A stretch of DNA of 64,000 nt from the NCBI RefSeq assembly GCF_042653545.1, contig NZ_JBHSIS010000027.1, positions 62,001 to 126,000 of the forward strand, in the 5' to 3' direction. Position numbers and translations under genes: made by a program. The first letter of the stretch is position 1, and each line of letters begins with the position of its first letter. The stretch comes from Actinophytocola glycyrrhizae (GTDB lineage Bacteria; Actinomycetota; Actinomycetes; Mycobacteriales; Pseudonocardiaceae). Positions 52,074 to 61,105 of the stretch are shown in pieces. The notes below the pieces were generated by a model. It saw only the letters and a list, made by a program, of their open reading frames with translations. It made no database searches and had not been told where the DNA came from.

Positions 52074-52967
52074 GGTCCTAACAAAGTCGTGTGACGTGTG
52101 GCCAGGTGATGATGCAGGTGGCGAGGCCGAGGAGGGCTTCGTGGATGTCGTCGCGGCGTTCCCAGCGGATGCGTAGTCGTTTCATGCCGTGGTACCAGGC
52201 GATGGTGCGCTCGACCACCCACCGGTGTTTGCCCAGGCCGGAGCCGTGGGGGTGGCCGCGGCGGGCGATGCGCGGGCGGATGCCTTTGGCGCGGACCTTC
52301 TTGCGGTACTTGTCGTGGTCGTAGGCGCGGTCGCCGTAGAGTTCGTCGGGTCGTCGGCGTGGTCGGCCACGCCGGCCTCGAACCGGTGGTATCGCGTCGA
52401 TCAACGCTTCGAGTTCGGTGACGTCGTTGCGGTTGCCGCCGGTCAACGAGGCCGACAGCGGGATTCCGGCGCCCTCGGTCAGGACGTGGTGTTTCGAGCC
52501 CGGGCGGGCGCGGTCAACCGGGCTCGGACCGCTTTTGGGCCGCGTCTGGCGGCCCTCACGTGCGAGGAGTCGATGGCCGCCCGGGACCAGTTCAGCTTCC
52601 CGGCCCCGTGCAACTCGGCCAGCAACACCTCGTGCAATCGCTGCCAGACCCCGGCCCGGTTCCACTCCTCCAGACGCCGCCAGCAGGTCATACCCGACCC
52701 GAACCCCAACTCCTGGGGCAGGAACTCCCACTGGATCCCGGTATGCAGCACGAACAAGATTCCACACAACACCTGCCGATCCGGGATCCTCTTCCGCCCT
52801 GGATACCGCGGATTACGCGGCGCAGGCTTCGGCAGCAACGGTTCAATGCGCTGCCACAACCCGTCCGGCACGATCCACGGCGGCTGCTCACCACGCCTCA
52901 CGACCGAACATCGTAGATCAACATCCACACGGGACGGAAGACGCCAAGATCAACTTTGTTAGGAACT
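52074..52967. mobile_element. IS5-family insertion sequence inside SEFIR gene
   Basis: An 894-base element flanked by CTTAGA at 52068-52073 and 52968-52973. Its ends share TCCTAACAAAGT as an inverted repeat (left 52076, right within 52950-52967). The transposase is on the minus strand in two overlapping frames. Confidence 0.8.
52078..52928 (-). CDS. IS5-family transposase, two frames joined by -1 frameshift
   Basis: The upstream frame (52928 to about 52479) gives the N-terminal part: QRIEPLLPKPAPRNPRYPGR and AIDSSHVRAARRGPK with the first catalytic Asp. The downstream frame (to 52078) gives the rest: YGDRAYDHDKYRKKVRAKGI with the second Asp, and KHRWVVERTIAWYHG with the Glu. The overlap contains a CCAAAAGC stretch (complement near 52531-52538) where a -1 slip joins the frames, as is usual for this IS427-type group. 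All DDE residues are present, so the element may be active. Confidence 0.8.
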
Positions 52968-53384
52968 CTTAGAGAGATGACCGACGCCGACTTTGTCCTC
53001 GTCGTGGCTTCCAAGCGGTATCGGGTCACCGGCGACGGCAACGGTTCGAACACCGAGAACCGCGGCGTCCAGTCCGAAGCCTCGCTCCTCCGGGAGCTCG
53101 TCTACACCGACCGGGCTGCATGGCTTCCCAAGGTCCTCCCCGTCTTACTGCCCGGCCACACCACCAACCACGTCCCTCTGTTCCTGCAGCCGCACACAGC
53201 GAGCCACTATCCCGTGACATCCTTCGACATGACCGGCGCCCACGAGCTACTCAGAGTGGTTCTCCGCCAGCCGAGCTATATCGCACCTGACGTCAACACC
53301 GAGCGCCCGCGGTTCCCGCCCCACGCCGACGGACCTAGCCACCAGACAACCGGTCAGGCAACAACATCACGAGACCGTGTGATC

Positions 53385-53453
53385 AACCAGGTCAACGGCA
53401 CCGTCACCGGCACCGTCGTCCAGGCCGACACCATCAACGGCAACATCACGCTC
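53385..53453 (+). other. Amyloid signalling motif, effector 2
   Basis: Codes for the last 23 residues of the SEFIR protein (core NGTVTGTVVQADTINGNITL). Nearly identical in pattern to the effector 1 motif. Confidence 0.65.
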
Positions 53454-54233
53454 TGAACAACCCGACCACAATGAGCCAACCGGGTGACAACCTCCACAAC
53501 CGCCCATCGCGAGGTCGTTAGCCAAGCCCCTACCAACCCGACCACTCAACAGACGGGTCTGCTGCACCGATAGGTGACAGTTGTAGTCACGCGGCCTGGC
53601 TGGCCGGTGGGGTCATGATGGTCTCGTACTCGATTGGGGTCAATCGGGACAGGGGATCGTTGGCGTCGGCGGCGGTGGTAGGTCCGTTCGATCCGGGTCA
53701 CGATCGCGGTTCTCAGGTGTTGGCGGGTGGGCCAGGTTCGGCGGTCGAGGACGTTGTTCTGCAGCAGGCCGAAGAAGGACTCCATGGCGGCGTTGTCGTC
53801 GGCGGCGCCGACTCTGCCCATCGATCCGACCAGGTGGTGCTGGTTCAGGGAGCGAACGAACTTTCTTGATCGAAATTGCGACCCGCGGTCGGGTGTGCAG
53901 AACGCAGCCTGCCACGTCACCGCGCCGGGCGACGGCGTTGCGCAGGGCGTTGACCGCCAGCCGCGATTTCATTCTCGAGTCGATGGAGTAGCCGACGATC
54001 CGCCTCGACCAGGCGTCCTTGATCGCGCACAGATAAAGCTTGCCCTCGCCGGTGCGATGTTCGGTGATATCGGCCAGCCACAACCGGTTCGGGCCATCGG
54101 CACTGAAAGTGCGGCGCACCAGATCGTCGTACACCGGCGGTCCGACTTTGCCGCCCTTGCCCCGACTGTCGGCGACGCGTGAAAACTGACCCCCTGCCGG
54201 CGGGTGAAAACGGACCCCCGTTGACAGTAGGGA

Positions 54234-55480
54234 GTGCTCAACGTGGAGGACTGGGCGGAGATCCGCCGTCTTCACCGGGCTGAGGGGATGCCGATCAAGG
54301 CGATCGTCCGTCAGCTCGGTATCAGCAGGAACACCGTGCGGCGGGCGCTGGCCGCCGATGCGCCGCCGCAGTATCAGCGGCCGGCCAAGGGCTCGATCGT
54401 GGACGCGGCCGAGCCGCAGATCCGGGCGCTGCTGGCGCAGTGGCCGACCATGCCCACGACGGTGATCGCGGAACGGATCGGCTGGTCCAGGTCGGTGACC
54501 GTGCTCAAGGACCGGGTGCGGGAGCTGCGGCCGCTGTTCACCCCGCCAGACCCGGCCAGCCGGACCGACTACCAGCTCGGTGAGCTTGCGCAGTGCGACC
54601 TGTGGTTCCCGCCGGTCGACGTTCCGCTCGGTTTCGAGCAGGCCGGGCGGCCACCGGTGCTGGTCATGGTGTCGGGCTACTCGCGGGTGATCACCGCGCG
54701 AATGATCCCGTCACGTCAGAGCCCGGATCTGCTGCCGGACATTGGGCGCTGATCAGCGGCTGGGGCCGGGTGCCGCGGGCACTCGTGTGGGACAACGAGT
54801 CCGCGGTCGGGCAGTGGCGGGCCGGTCGGCCGCAGCTGACCGAGGCGATGAACGCCTTCCGCGGAATGCTCGGTATCAAGGTCATCCAGTGCCCCCCGGC
54901 CGATCCGGAGGCCAAGGGCCTGGTCGAGCGGGCCAACGGCTATCTGGAGACCTCGTTCCTGCCCGGCCGCAGTTTCACCAGCCCGGCCGACTTCAACGCC
55001 CAGCTCACCGAGTGGCTGGTCCGCGCCAACCAGCGTCAGCACCGACGGCTCGGCTGCCGTCCGATCGAGCGGTGGGAAGCGGACAAGGCTGCGATGCTCA
55101 AGCTGCCGCCGGTCGCCCCGGTGACCGGCTGGCGGTCAACCACTCGGCTGCCGCGCGATCACTACGTTCGGCTCGACTCCAACGACTACTCGGTGCACCC
55201 GGCCGCGGTTGGCCGCCGAGTCGAGATCGTCGCTGATCTCGAGCAGGTGGTCGTGACCTTGCAGGGCAATGAGGTGGCTCGGCACGAGCGCTGCTGGGCC
55301 GATCACCAAAGCACCACCGACCCGGCCCACGCGGCCGCCGCCAGCGAGCTGCGGCAGGCACGTCGTCTGGTCGCGGTCCCGGCCATCGACACCGACGTCG
55401 AGCACCGCAGCCTGGCCGACTACGACCGCATGTTCGACCTCGGCAACGAGATCCTGCCTGGCAGCGAGGAGATCGCCTGA
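54234..55480 (+). pseudogene. IstA transposase of IS21 family, frameshifted
   Basis: The first frame (to about 54740) has the HTH (AIVRQLGISRNTVRRAL) and the start of the integrase core with QCDLWFPP. A missing base near 54735, where LLAGHW should follow SRQSPD, shifts the frame. The second frame continues with WDNESAVGQWRAGRP, PEAKGLVERANGYLE and a normal C-terminus to 55480. A single -1 change therefore inactivates an otherwise complete IstA of about 415 residues. Confidence 0.85.
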
Positions 55481-56098
55481 TGACCGCCAAGACCACAAAC
55501 ACCAAGGGCAGCAACGTTTCCAGCGAGATCGCCTACCTCACCCGGGCACTCAAAGCACCCTCGCTGGCCGGCGCGGTCGAGCGGCTGGCCGAGCGGGCCC
55601 GCTCGGAGTCCTGGACGCACGAGGAGTTCCTGGCGGCCTGCTTGCAGCGCGAGGTCGCCGCCCGCGAGTCCCACGGCGGCGAGGGACGCATCCGCGGCGC
55701 CCGGTTCCCGTCGCGCAAGTCGTTGGAGGAGTTTGACTTCGACCACCAGCGCTCGCTCAAGCGCGACGCCATCACGCACCTCGGCACGCTGGACTTCATT
55801 GCGGGCATAGAGAACGTGGTCTTTCTCGGCCCTCGTCGGCTACATCCCGTTCGAGGCCGAGGCCGCGAACCTGTTCTTCCAACTCGTCTCGTCCCGCTAT
55901 GAGCGGGCCAGCCTGATCGTCACCAGCAACAAGCCCTTCGGCCGCTGGGGCGAGGTCTTCGGCGACGACGTCGTCGCCGCAGCGATGATCGACCGCCTCG
56001 TCCACCACGCCGAGGTCATCTCCATGAAGGGAGACAGCTACCGCCTCAAAGACCGCGACCTCGGCCGAGTCCCACCGGCGACGAAGACCAACGACTAG
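55480..56098 (+). pseudogene. IstB ATPase of IS21 family, internal deletion
   Basis: The N-terminal 110 residues are normal (IAYLTRALKAPSLAGAVERL to GIENVVFLGP). The Walker A and B region that should follow is missing. The sequence jumps, out of frame, to the C-terminal VGYIPFEAEAANLFFQLVSS and ends with GDSYRLKDRDLG. The P-loop helper ATPase is thus lost by deletion. Confidence 0.85.
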
Positions 56099-56454
56099 AG
56101 ATCAACAGCCACCAGGGGGTCCGCGTTCAACCGTCGCCTGAGGGTCAAAATTCGCGCGCCGTTGACACCCGACGCTTGTTCTTGCTGAACGCGCTCCACC
56201 AGCCCATGCCGGAACAGATCTTCCAGGCGGTGCGCTCGGTCATCGGTTCTCCGGCGGCATGGGCCTCGTCGGCCAGGAACCGGTAACCGAACTCCGGGTC
56301 GTCGCGGTGGGCGTTGTACAACGCGTCCGCCCGATACCCATCGACCAGTTCGGTGTTGGTGACCGGACAGGCAAGCCACCGGTAGTAGGGCTGTCGAGCG
56401 ATGTCCAGGACCCGCACGTCACCGCGACGGGGATGCCGTCGGCGGCCAGCTCGT

Positions 56455-56787
56455 TCACGAGCGGGTAGAGCCTTTTCCCGGCAGGTTCGCCTGCGACAGA
56501 TACGCCGCAGCTCGGCGCAGGACCTCGTTCTCCTGCTCCAGCAACTTGATCCGCTTACGCGCCTCACGCAGCTCGGCCGAGTCACTGCCGCTCACACCAG
56601 GCTTGACGCCTTCCTCGACGGCGGCCTGGCGCAGCCACTTGAACAACGTCATCGGATGGACCCCGAAGTCCTTCGCGATCTGCTCGACCGTCACACCAGG
56701 CTCACGGTCGCGGGCCACCCGCACGACATCGTCGCGGAACTCACGGGGATAGGGCTTGGGCACAGCCACATCCTCCCAGCTCACCAC
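56455..56787 (-). CDS. IS3-family orfA
   Basis: A 110-residue DNA-binding protein with an HTH_Tnp_1 domain (QIAKDFGVHPMTLFKWLRQA) and a leucine-zipper-like helix (KRIKLLEQENEVLRRAAAYL). It normally fuses with orfB by frameshifting. Intact, though its orfB partner is destroyed. Confidence 0.85.
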   Translation of the reverse strand: MVSWEDVAVPKPYPREFRDDVVRVARDREPGVTVEQIAKDFGVHPMTLFKWLRQAAVEEGVKPGVSGSDSAELREARKRIKLLEQENEVLRRAAAYLSQANLPGKGSTRS

Positions 56788-56827
56788 CCGGGCAAGCCAT
56801 CTCAGATGTCACCTATCGGTGCAGCAG

Positions 56828-56986
56828 ACCCTCCGCCGCGAAACCGCCCGTCTCAAGCAGGTCACCCTCGCCGGCCAGGCCGGCACGATCACCCAGACCA
56901 CCCCGCTGCGCGCCGACCAGCAGGCCATCTACCAGGCACTATCGATCCAGCCGCCGCCCCGGATCTCCGCGTTCGACCCGAGCTGA
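56828..56986 (+). pseudogene. C-terminal transposase-like remnant
   Basis: A frame open from the IS3 right end to a TGA codes for about 50 residues (TLAGQAGTITQTTPLRADQQ, then PPPRISAFDPS). It reads like the tail of a transposase of the IS1634/IS4 kind; the rest is missing and there is no start. The family is uncertain. Confidence 0.35.
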
Positions 56987-57201
56987 ACCGAGCCCAGCGA
57001 ACACCGCACGGGCGTAGACACACGCCCTCTTCCGCCCCTGCACACGTTTCCTAAGCTCAGACCACAAATCCGCGAGCACGTGTGACTACCAACTGCGGAA
57101 GTCGGGGTCGGCCGCCGGGACCTTTGCCGGTCCGGGCTAGACAGCGAGCTTTGCCGATCTCCTGCTGCCAACCGGTGGTGAGCCTCAACCCGTCCTGGAC
57201 G

Positions 57202-58245
57202 TCATGGTGTCAGCGGTGCCTTGCTCGTGGCTAGTCGGGTTCGCCACCAGGGTGTCTCAACGAATGCACGTTTCAATGTCACCAGCTCGAGTGACCCAGC
57301 CCAGTCGACAACGCCGTCGAGTGTTGCCAGGGTCGACTTCGAGAACTCGAACAAGCCTTTCGTCGACTCCGCGACAACCTCGCACATCAGGGTGCTGCCG
57401 CCCAGCGTCGCCGCCAGATAGCGCACGGATGGGTGCCTGGCCAGGGTACCCGCGACATCGTCGAGCTTGCGGGGCTCCACGTTGACGGTCATCAAAGTGA
57501 GGGCCCTGAGGCCGAGAGCTGCGGGTGGCACGATGGTGACCACGAGAGCGCAGCCGTTGTTCGTCATCCGTTCGAACCGACGCCGCACAGTGCTTTCGTT
57601 GACGCCAAGCCCCGCGGCGATCGACTTGAAGCTGGCGCGGCCATCCTTCTGAAGAACGTCGAGGATCGCCAAGTCGGTACCGTCAAGATGGGACGGGTCG
57701 CACATCGTGCGTGCGAACGGATAATCCGCGTCGTCGGTTGTTCCTCGATCGGGCTTCTTCCAGTGGTGGGAGATCTTGTAGACGTGCAGGACCAGGTCGC
57801 TGTGCCAGCGTTCTATTCCTGGTATCGACTGGATCTCGAGCATCGCCCGCGGATAGCCAGACAATTCGGCCTCCACCACCAGCTCGAGGACAATGTCATA
57901 GGAACCGGCGACCAGTGCCGCGAACCGGACGTCTTGCCGGACGACGAGCTTCTGTGCGACCGACACCTGCGTCCCGGGTTGACAGACAATCTGAGCCATA
58001 AGTGTCTCAACAGGTCCGTGGCTGCCCAGCTCGGGAATCACGGCGACTCTCAGCAAGTCGTCGGCGATCAGGCGTTCGACCCGTCGCGCGACTGTGGGTA
58101 ACGACGTTCCACATGCCTTCGCGACTGCTGTCAGGTCGGCACGTCCGTCATCCTGGAGCACGGCGAGGATCCGGCGACTCAGGTCGTCGACCGGTGCGAA
58201 CGCTGTCGTGTCCGGCTGACCGTCCGCCGGTTTCCTGCTACCCAA
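57202..58245 (-). CDS. Double-domain Lrp/AsnC-family regulator
   Basis: A 347-residue protein made of two Lrp/AsnC units. The first winged HTH is at about 22-70 (VDDLSRRILAVLQDDGRADL, ACGTSLPTVARRVERL) with a RAM-type domain behind it, and the second HTH is at about 190-240 (LAILDVLQKDGRASFKSI, GVNESTVRRRFERM) with its own RAM domain. It probably senses an amino acid. The TTG start at 58245 follows GAGGAG by seven bases. It stands at the edge of the biosynthetic cluster and could regulate it. Confidence 0.85.
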   Translation of the reverse strand: MGSRKPADGQPDTTAFAPVDDLSRRILAVLQDDGRADLTAVAKACGTSLPTVARRVERLIADDLLRVAVIPELGSHGPVETLMAQIVCQPGTQVSVAQKLVVRQDVRFAALVAGSYDIVLELVVEAELSGYPRAMLEIQSIPGIERWHSDLVLHVYKISHHWKKPDRGTTDDADYPFARTMCDPSHLDGTDLAILDVLQKDGRASFKSIAAGLGVNESTVRRRFERMTNNGCALVVTIVPPAALGLRALTLMTVNVEPRKLDDVAGTLARHPSVRYLAATLGGSTLMCEVVAESTKGLFEFSKSTLATLDGVVDWAGSLELVTLKRAFVETPWWRTRLATSKAPLTP

Positions 58246-58748
58246 GTCGCGGCTCCTCGTTCATCGTGAGACTGCCATCGTCGTCAGCGGTGCCGCGATC
58301 TGTGGCCGCTCGTGACGATTGGATCTTAACGCTTCATGTCCAGGCCTACGTCCGAAGCAGGTCCGGGCTGATGGCCGGCAGACTGCCCGCAGTGTGGCAG
58401 CAGGCGGGAGCTGGCAAGCGCTCCGTGCGGGAGCTATCGATTCATCGCTGAATAGCGCGATTGGCGCATCCTGTCGAACGGGAATGTCGCCCAAGAACGC
58501 TGGACGATATCGTTCCTAGGTAGACCATGGCAACGTCAGCGGCAGCCGAAAACTGACAGGACGGGAAGGTTGCGGGCAGCCAACCATGATTTCATGGAGA
58601 GCAGATGCCCGAAGGCCGGCAGTGGGATTCGACCGTGTTCTGCGGTAGGGCTGCGCACTACGAACGAGGCTGGTTGCCCTATGCCCCGCCACCGTGACAG
58701 CGATGCTGCTGGCCTACACCCGGCACTCAGCCGGAGGGCATGCTGGGC
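58246..58748. other. No gene seen
   Basis: About 500 bases between the Lrp start and the end of the MNIO gene. The left 60 bases should hold the Lrp promoter. No protein-like frame and no obvious terminator hairpin were found. Confidence 0.35.
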
Positions 58749-59621
58749 TTACCCAGGCGCGCGCTCCAACCGACGAGCGGTTCCGCGGGCGAGGGCCTCG
58801 TTGATCCCGTTCAGCTCGGTTCGAAGTTCCTCCGCGCTGGTCAGTTGGACATCGCGCTCGATTGTCACGCGGGGGACGTCCACCCGCTCTGCCAGCGACT
58901 CGAGCAGGTGGTACGTCTCCCGGGATATCGGTGCCGAATGAGTATCGAAAGCGACACCGTCCTTCTCTGCGCCGCCTGCCATGTGTACGTAGGCGAGACG
59001 CTCCAATGGGATCGCGTCGATGACGTGGGTGGCGTCCATGCCGAGATTGACCTCGTCTATGCGTAGGTTCTCCACGTCGAGCAGGAGTTGGACGTCACCC
59101 TGCACTAGTACCTCTCGCAAGAACGTGCCTTGATCCATCTCGTGATCAGACCAGTCGAACAGATGCGCCACGTTCTCCACTGCGAACGGCCTGCCAATGA
59201 GCTCTTTTGCCTCGGCGAGGTTTTCGAGAAAGACCTCCAACGTGTCGCGTGTCCGATGCAAAGGGAGCACGTGCCAGGAGTCCACCTCGGACGCTCGTAC
59301 GAAGGCGACGTGCTCGCTCACGAGAGGAGCATCGACGAGGTCGGCCACCCGAGCCATGCGGGCCAACCGACGAGGGTCTGGACGCTCGGCACTGCCGAGT
59401 GACAAGGTGGCTCCGTGCACAAGGATCTCGACACCCCTGGCCTTCAACCGCTTCAAAGAGTGTGGAAGCTGGTTGAGATCCGCTAGATCCTCGAACATAA
59501 CTTCGACGCACGTTACGTCGGAAACCCGCTCGATGTATTCAGCGGAGTGCTCTCGCCAAAGTGCCCCCACCAGAGGTCGGTGGGACATCGATACACTGCC
59601 CTGGCCGGTCATTGATGGCAA
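58749..59621 (-). CDS. DUF692/MNIO multinuclear iron oxygenase
   Basis: A 290-residue TIM-barrel enzyme of the MbnB/TglH (DUF692) family, which uses two or three irons to modify Cys or other residues of peptides. Ligand motifs are visible in order: VHGATLSLGS, SEHVAFVR, ENVAHLFDW, LLLDVENLRIDEVN, HMAGG, FDTHSAP and TIERDVQ. The TTG at 59621 has GGAGGGG eight bases upstream, better than the in-frame ATGs at 59711 or 59588. Such enzymes work with a partner protein and a precursor peptide; candidates lie divergently at 60016 and 60373. Presence beside a carbamoyltransferase and an NRPS is unusual. Confidence 0.85.
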   Translation of the reverse strand: MPSMTGQGSVSMSHRPLVGALWREHSAEYIERVSDVTCVEVMFEDLADLNQLPHSLKRLKARGVEILVHGATLSLGSAERPDPRRLARMARVADLVDAPLVSEHVAFVRASEVDSWHVLPLHRTRDTLEVFLENLAEAKELIGRPFAVENVAHLFDWSDHEMDQGTFLREVLVQGDVQLLLDVENLRIDEVNLGMDATHVIDAIPLERLAYVHMAGGAEKDGVAFDTHSAPISRETYHLLESLAERVDVPRVTIERDVQLTSAEELRTELNGINEALARGTARRLERAPG

Positions 59622-60015
59622 TCTCGTTACCCCTCCGGCAATGCCTGTGCGCGACCGGCTGTGTCCGGCCGCGGTGACGACGATGCTGGACATGGCCTCA
59701 TGGGCCAGCAAGCGGCATCGCGCTGCGTCCCCCTCGGGATGGGAATCGTGGAGCCTCGCTACACGCCCGAGAACGCTGCGGTGTGACGGTCGTCATCGAC
59801 CGCCCGTAGACAACTTAGCAAGCTATCTGTGCGCCATGTCAACAAGTTCGATGCCTCGCGCCACTGCGGCTCGCCCGTCAACGTCCGCCTCGATGCTGTA
59901 CAAGCTGCAGGCGCCGCAAGCGGATCGACGATTGCTAAGCCGCTCGACTCGGGCTATCGTCGGTTGTGCGCCTACTCGGCGTGACGAGTTGTTAACTGTA
60001 AGGGATGGTGTTGAC
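59622..60015. other. Divergent region, possible small minus-strand ORF
   Basis: Holds the promoters of the MNIO gene and the peptide gene. A minus-strand frame 59823-60017 (64 codons from a GTG) contains SACGACSLYSIEADVDG and lies in the direction of the MNIO gene; it could be an alternative Cys-containing precursor, but its start has no clear binding site. Confidence 0.25.
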
Positions 60016-60144
60016 ATGGCAGAAGAGCGGAGCTGGGTGACGGCACACGAGACCTGCCTCGTGTCCGGGCCTCAGGCGCCCGAGTCCACCCCAGCGGAAG
60101 TCGAAGTGACGGAGGATGCGTTCCAAGCAGCTCTGAAGGTGTAG
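60016..60144 (+). CDS. 42-residue peptide, possible RiPP precursor
   Basis: A short ATG frame preceded by AAGGGATGGTGTTGAC, with high GC at third codon positions. It has one Cys at position 14 (SWVTAHETCLVSG) followed by an acidic tail ending EDAFQAALKV. A single Cys in a short acidic peptide next to a DUF692 enzyme is suggestive of a precursor or of a peptide scaffold as in 3-thiaglutamate synthesis, but no repeat or known core motif is present. Confidence 0.4.
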   Translation: MAEERSWVTAHETCLVSGPQAPESTPAEVEVTEDAFQAALKV

Positions 60145-60372
60145 GCGACCCTAGTATCTGGTCGTACGCGCCGCTCCAAGTGGTGCACGATCACGCGGTA
60201 GTCGATCAGCCGGCGCCGGCCGACTCAACGTAGATGATCTAGGGGAAACAGAATTCCTATCATTGTCGGATTTCCATACCCCACATGAAGTGTCGCGTAC
60301 GACCGCCTTCGCGCTGTGTCATGATCCTCATTCGCCCGTTGAGAGGGCGATGACGGCGACGGGGACGGTTAA

Positions 60373-60900
60373 ATGGCATCAGCAAGAGAACGCGTGTCAG
60401 CGAACCAAACGAAGGCTCTCCGGGGGATCGTCGCGCAAACCGGCAGTCCGCAGCTCGTGACCGAGTGGGTCGGCGTGGCTCATGACGCACTGCTCAGGAA
60501 GCGGGCTTGGGCGTGCTCGCTTGCTTGGGCGAGTATCGCGCGTGGCCTTGGGGCAGCCGACTTCACGGTCCTTTTCAGGCAGTACGCTCAGGTTCGACCG
60601 TACCCGCCGGTCGGTGGATCGCTTGTGGATGGGCGGTTCTTCGCCACGTACCTCGACGGTCTGAAGCGGCTGCCAGACGCGGCGAAGGTTCAGGCCATGG
60701 CCTTCGATCTGCGCTATGGAATAACGAATGGTGACAAGGTAGTCCGCAGGCGTCCCAAGATGCTTGTCGCGCGTATCCGAAGGCCGTCCTACCTGTTGGT
60801 CGGCGTCCACCTGCCTTGGCTTGTGGATATGCACATTAGAAGAATTCGGTTGGGTAGGCGGAAAATGAAGACGGCCGCCCGGCAGGGTGGCGCCGCATGA
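60373..60900 (+). CDS. Hypothetical protein, possible MNIO partner
   Basis: A 175-residue basic protein with an ATG after GACGG. The N-terminal half is helical (LVTEWVGVAHDALLRKRAWA), followed by FTVLFRQYAQVRPYPPVGGS and a very basic end. I do not recognise it. DUF692 enzymes usually need a partner of about this size for peptide recognition, and position makes it the candidate; the sequence itself does not prove it. Confidence 0.5.
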   Translation: MASARERVSANQTKALRGIVAQTGSPQLVTEWVGVAHDALLRKRAWACSLAWASIARGLGAADFTVLFRQYAQVRPYPPVGGSLVDGRFFATYLDGLKRLPDAAKVQAMAFDLRYGITNGDKVVRRRPKMLVARIRRPSYLLVGVHLPWLVDMHIRRIRLGRRKMKTAARQGGAA

Positions 60901-60931
60901 CTCCAACGGAATTGTGATTCGGAGTGTCGGC

Positions 60932-61096
60932 ATGAGCGATCAGCGCGAGCAGGTAGCCGTGAAGGCGAAACTGCCGAAGTCCAGATCGGAACACCTCGTC
61001 TGCGTGGTCAATGCACCCGAAGACGTTCAACTGAATCACCTCTTTGCGAAGATCTGCGATGACATCGGGATGATCAGAGTGCGGCGACTACCGTAA
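60932..61096 (+). CDS. Small hypothetical protein
   Basis: A 54-residue protein with GGAG eight bases before the ATG, 31 bases after the preceding gene. It is basic at the start and has a hydrophobic centre (SEHLVCVVNAPEDVQLNHLF) with two Cys in total. Unknown; co-directional with the peptide and partner candidates. Confidence 0.45.
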   Translation: MSDQREQVAVKAKLPKSRSEHLVCVVNAPEDVQLNHLFAKICDDIGMIRVRRLP

Positions 61097-61105
61097 GGGA
61101 AAACG

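Larger units (their letters stand above)
51906..53456 (+). pseudogene. SEFIR-domain effector with amyloid motif, split by IS5-family insertion
   Basis: Two exon-like parts, 51906-52073 and 52974-53456, join in frame to a 216-residue protein. The first gives PRVFVTYAHESDEHKEQVLA and DLWFTDARQDWYSW, the front half of a SEFIR (TIR-like) domain. The second continues with DFVLVVASKRYR and the rest of the fold, then a linker, and ends with a RHIM-like amyloid motif (NGTVTGTVVQADTINGNI). SEFIR/TIR effectors often degrade NAD or act as signalling adaptors. The element at 52074-52967 separates the parts; CTTAGA occurs on both sides, so the lesion is a simple insertion and the gene could be restored by precise excision. 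It follows the Bell-like effector gene. Confidence 0.8.
54180..56154. mobile_element. IS21-family element inside IS3 orfB
   Basis: About 1975 bases with istA and istB on the plus strand. The ends read GAAAACTGACCC (left) and, in reverse complement, GAATTTTGACCC (right). CGCG occurs at both junctions and fits a 4-base target duplication. Confidence 0.75.
53587..56585 (-). pseudogene. IS3-family orfB transposase, split by IS21-family insert and frameshifts
   Basis: The N-terminal part lies at about 56155-56585 (ARQPYYRWLACPVTN, DDPEFGYRFLADEAH), and the catalytic part at 53587-54179. The latter holds NRLWLADITEHRTGEGKLYL, then DRGSQFRSRKF and NAAMESFFGLLQNNVL, giving the three DDE residues. 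Joining 54179 to 56155 across the insert restores the frame through RRVSTAR and VADSRGKG. A one-base insertion near 53890 breaks VLHTDRGSQF, and a second shift near 53650 precedes the typical end YETIMTPPASQAA, so the gene is dead beyond the insertion. Confidence 0.85.
53555..56831. mobile_element. IS3-family element, interrupted by IS21-family element
   Basis: Perfect inverted repeats of 25 bases lie at 53555-53579 and 56807-56831 (starting GGGTCTGCTGCACCGATAGG). Removing the IS21-family insert at 54180-56154 leaves about 1.3 kb, the normal IS3 length. orfA and orfB are on the minus strand. No target duplication is evident outside, so one border may have been rearranged. Confidence 0.85.
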
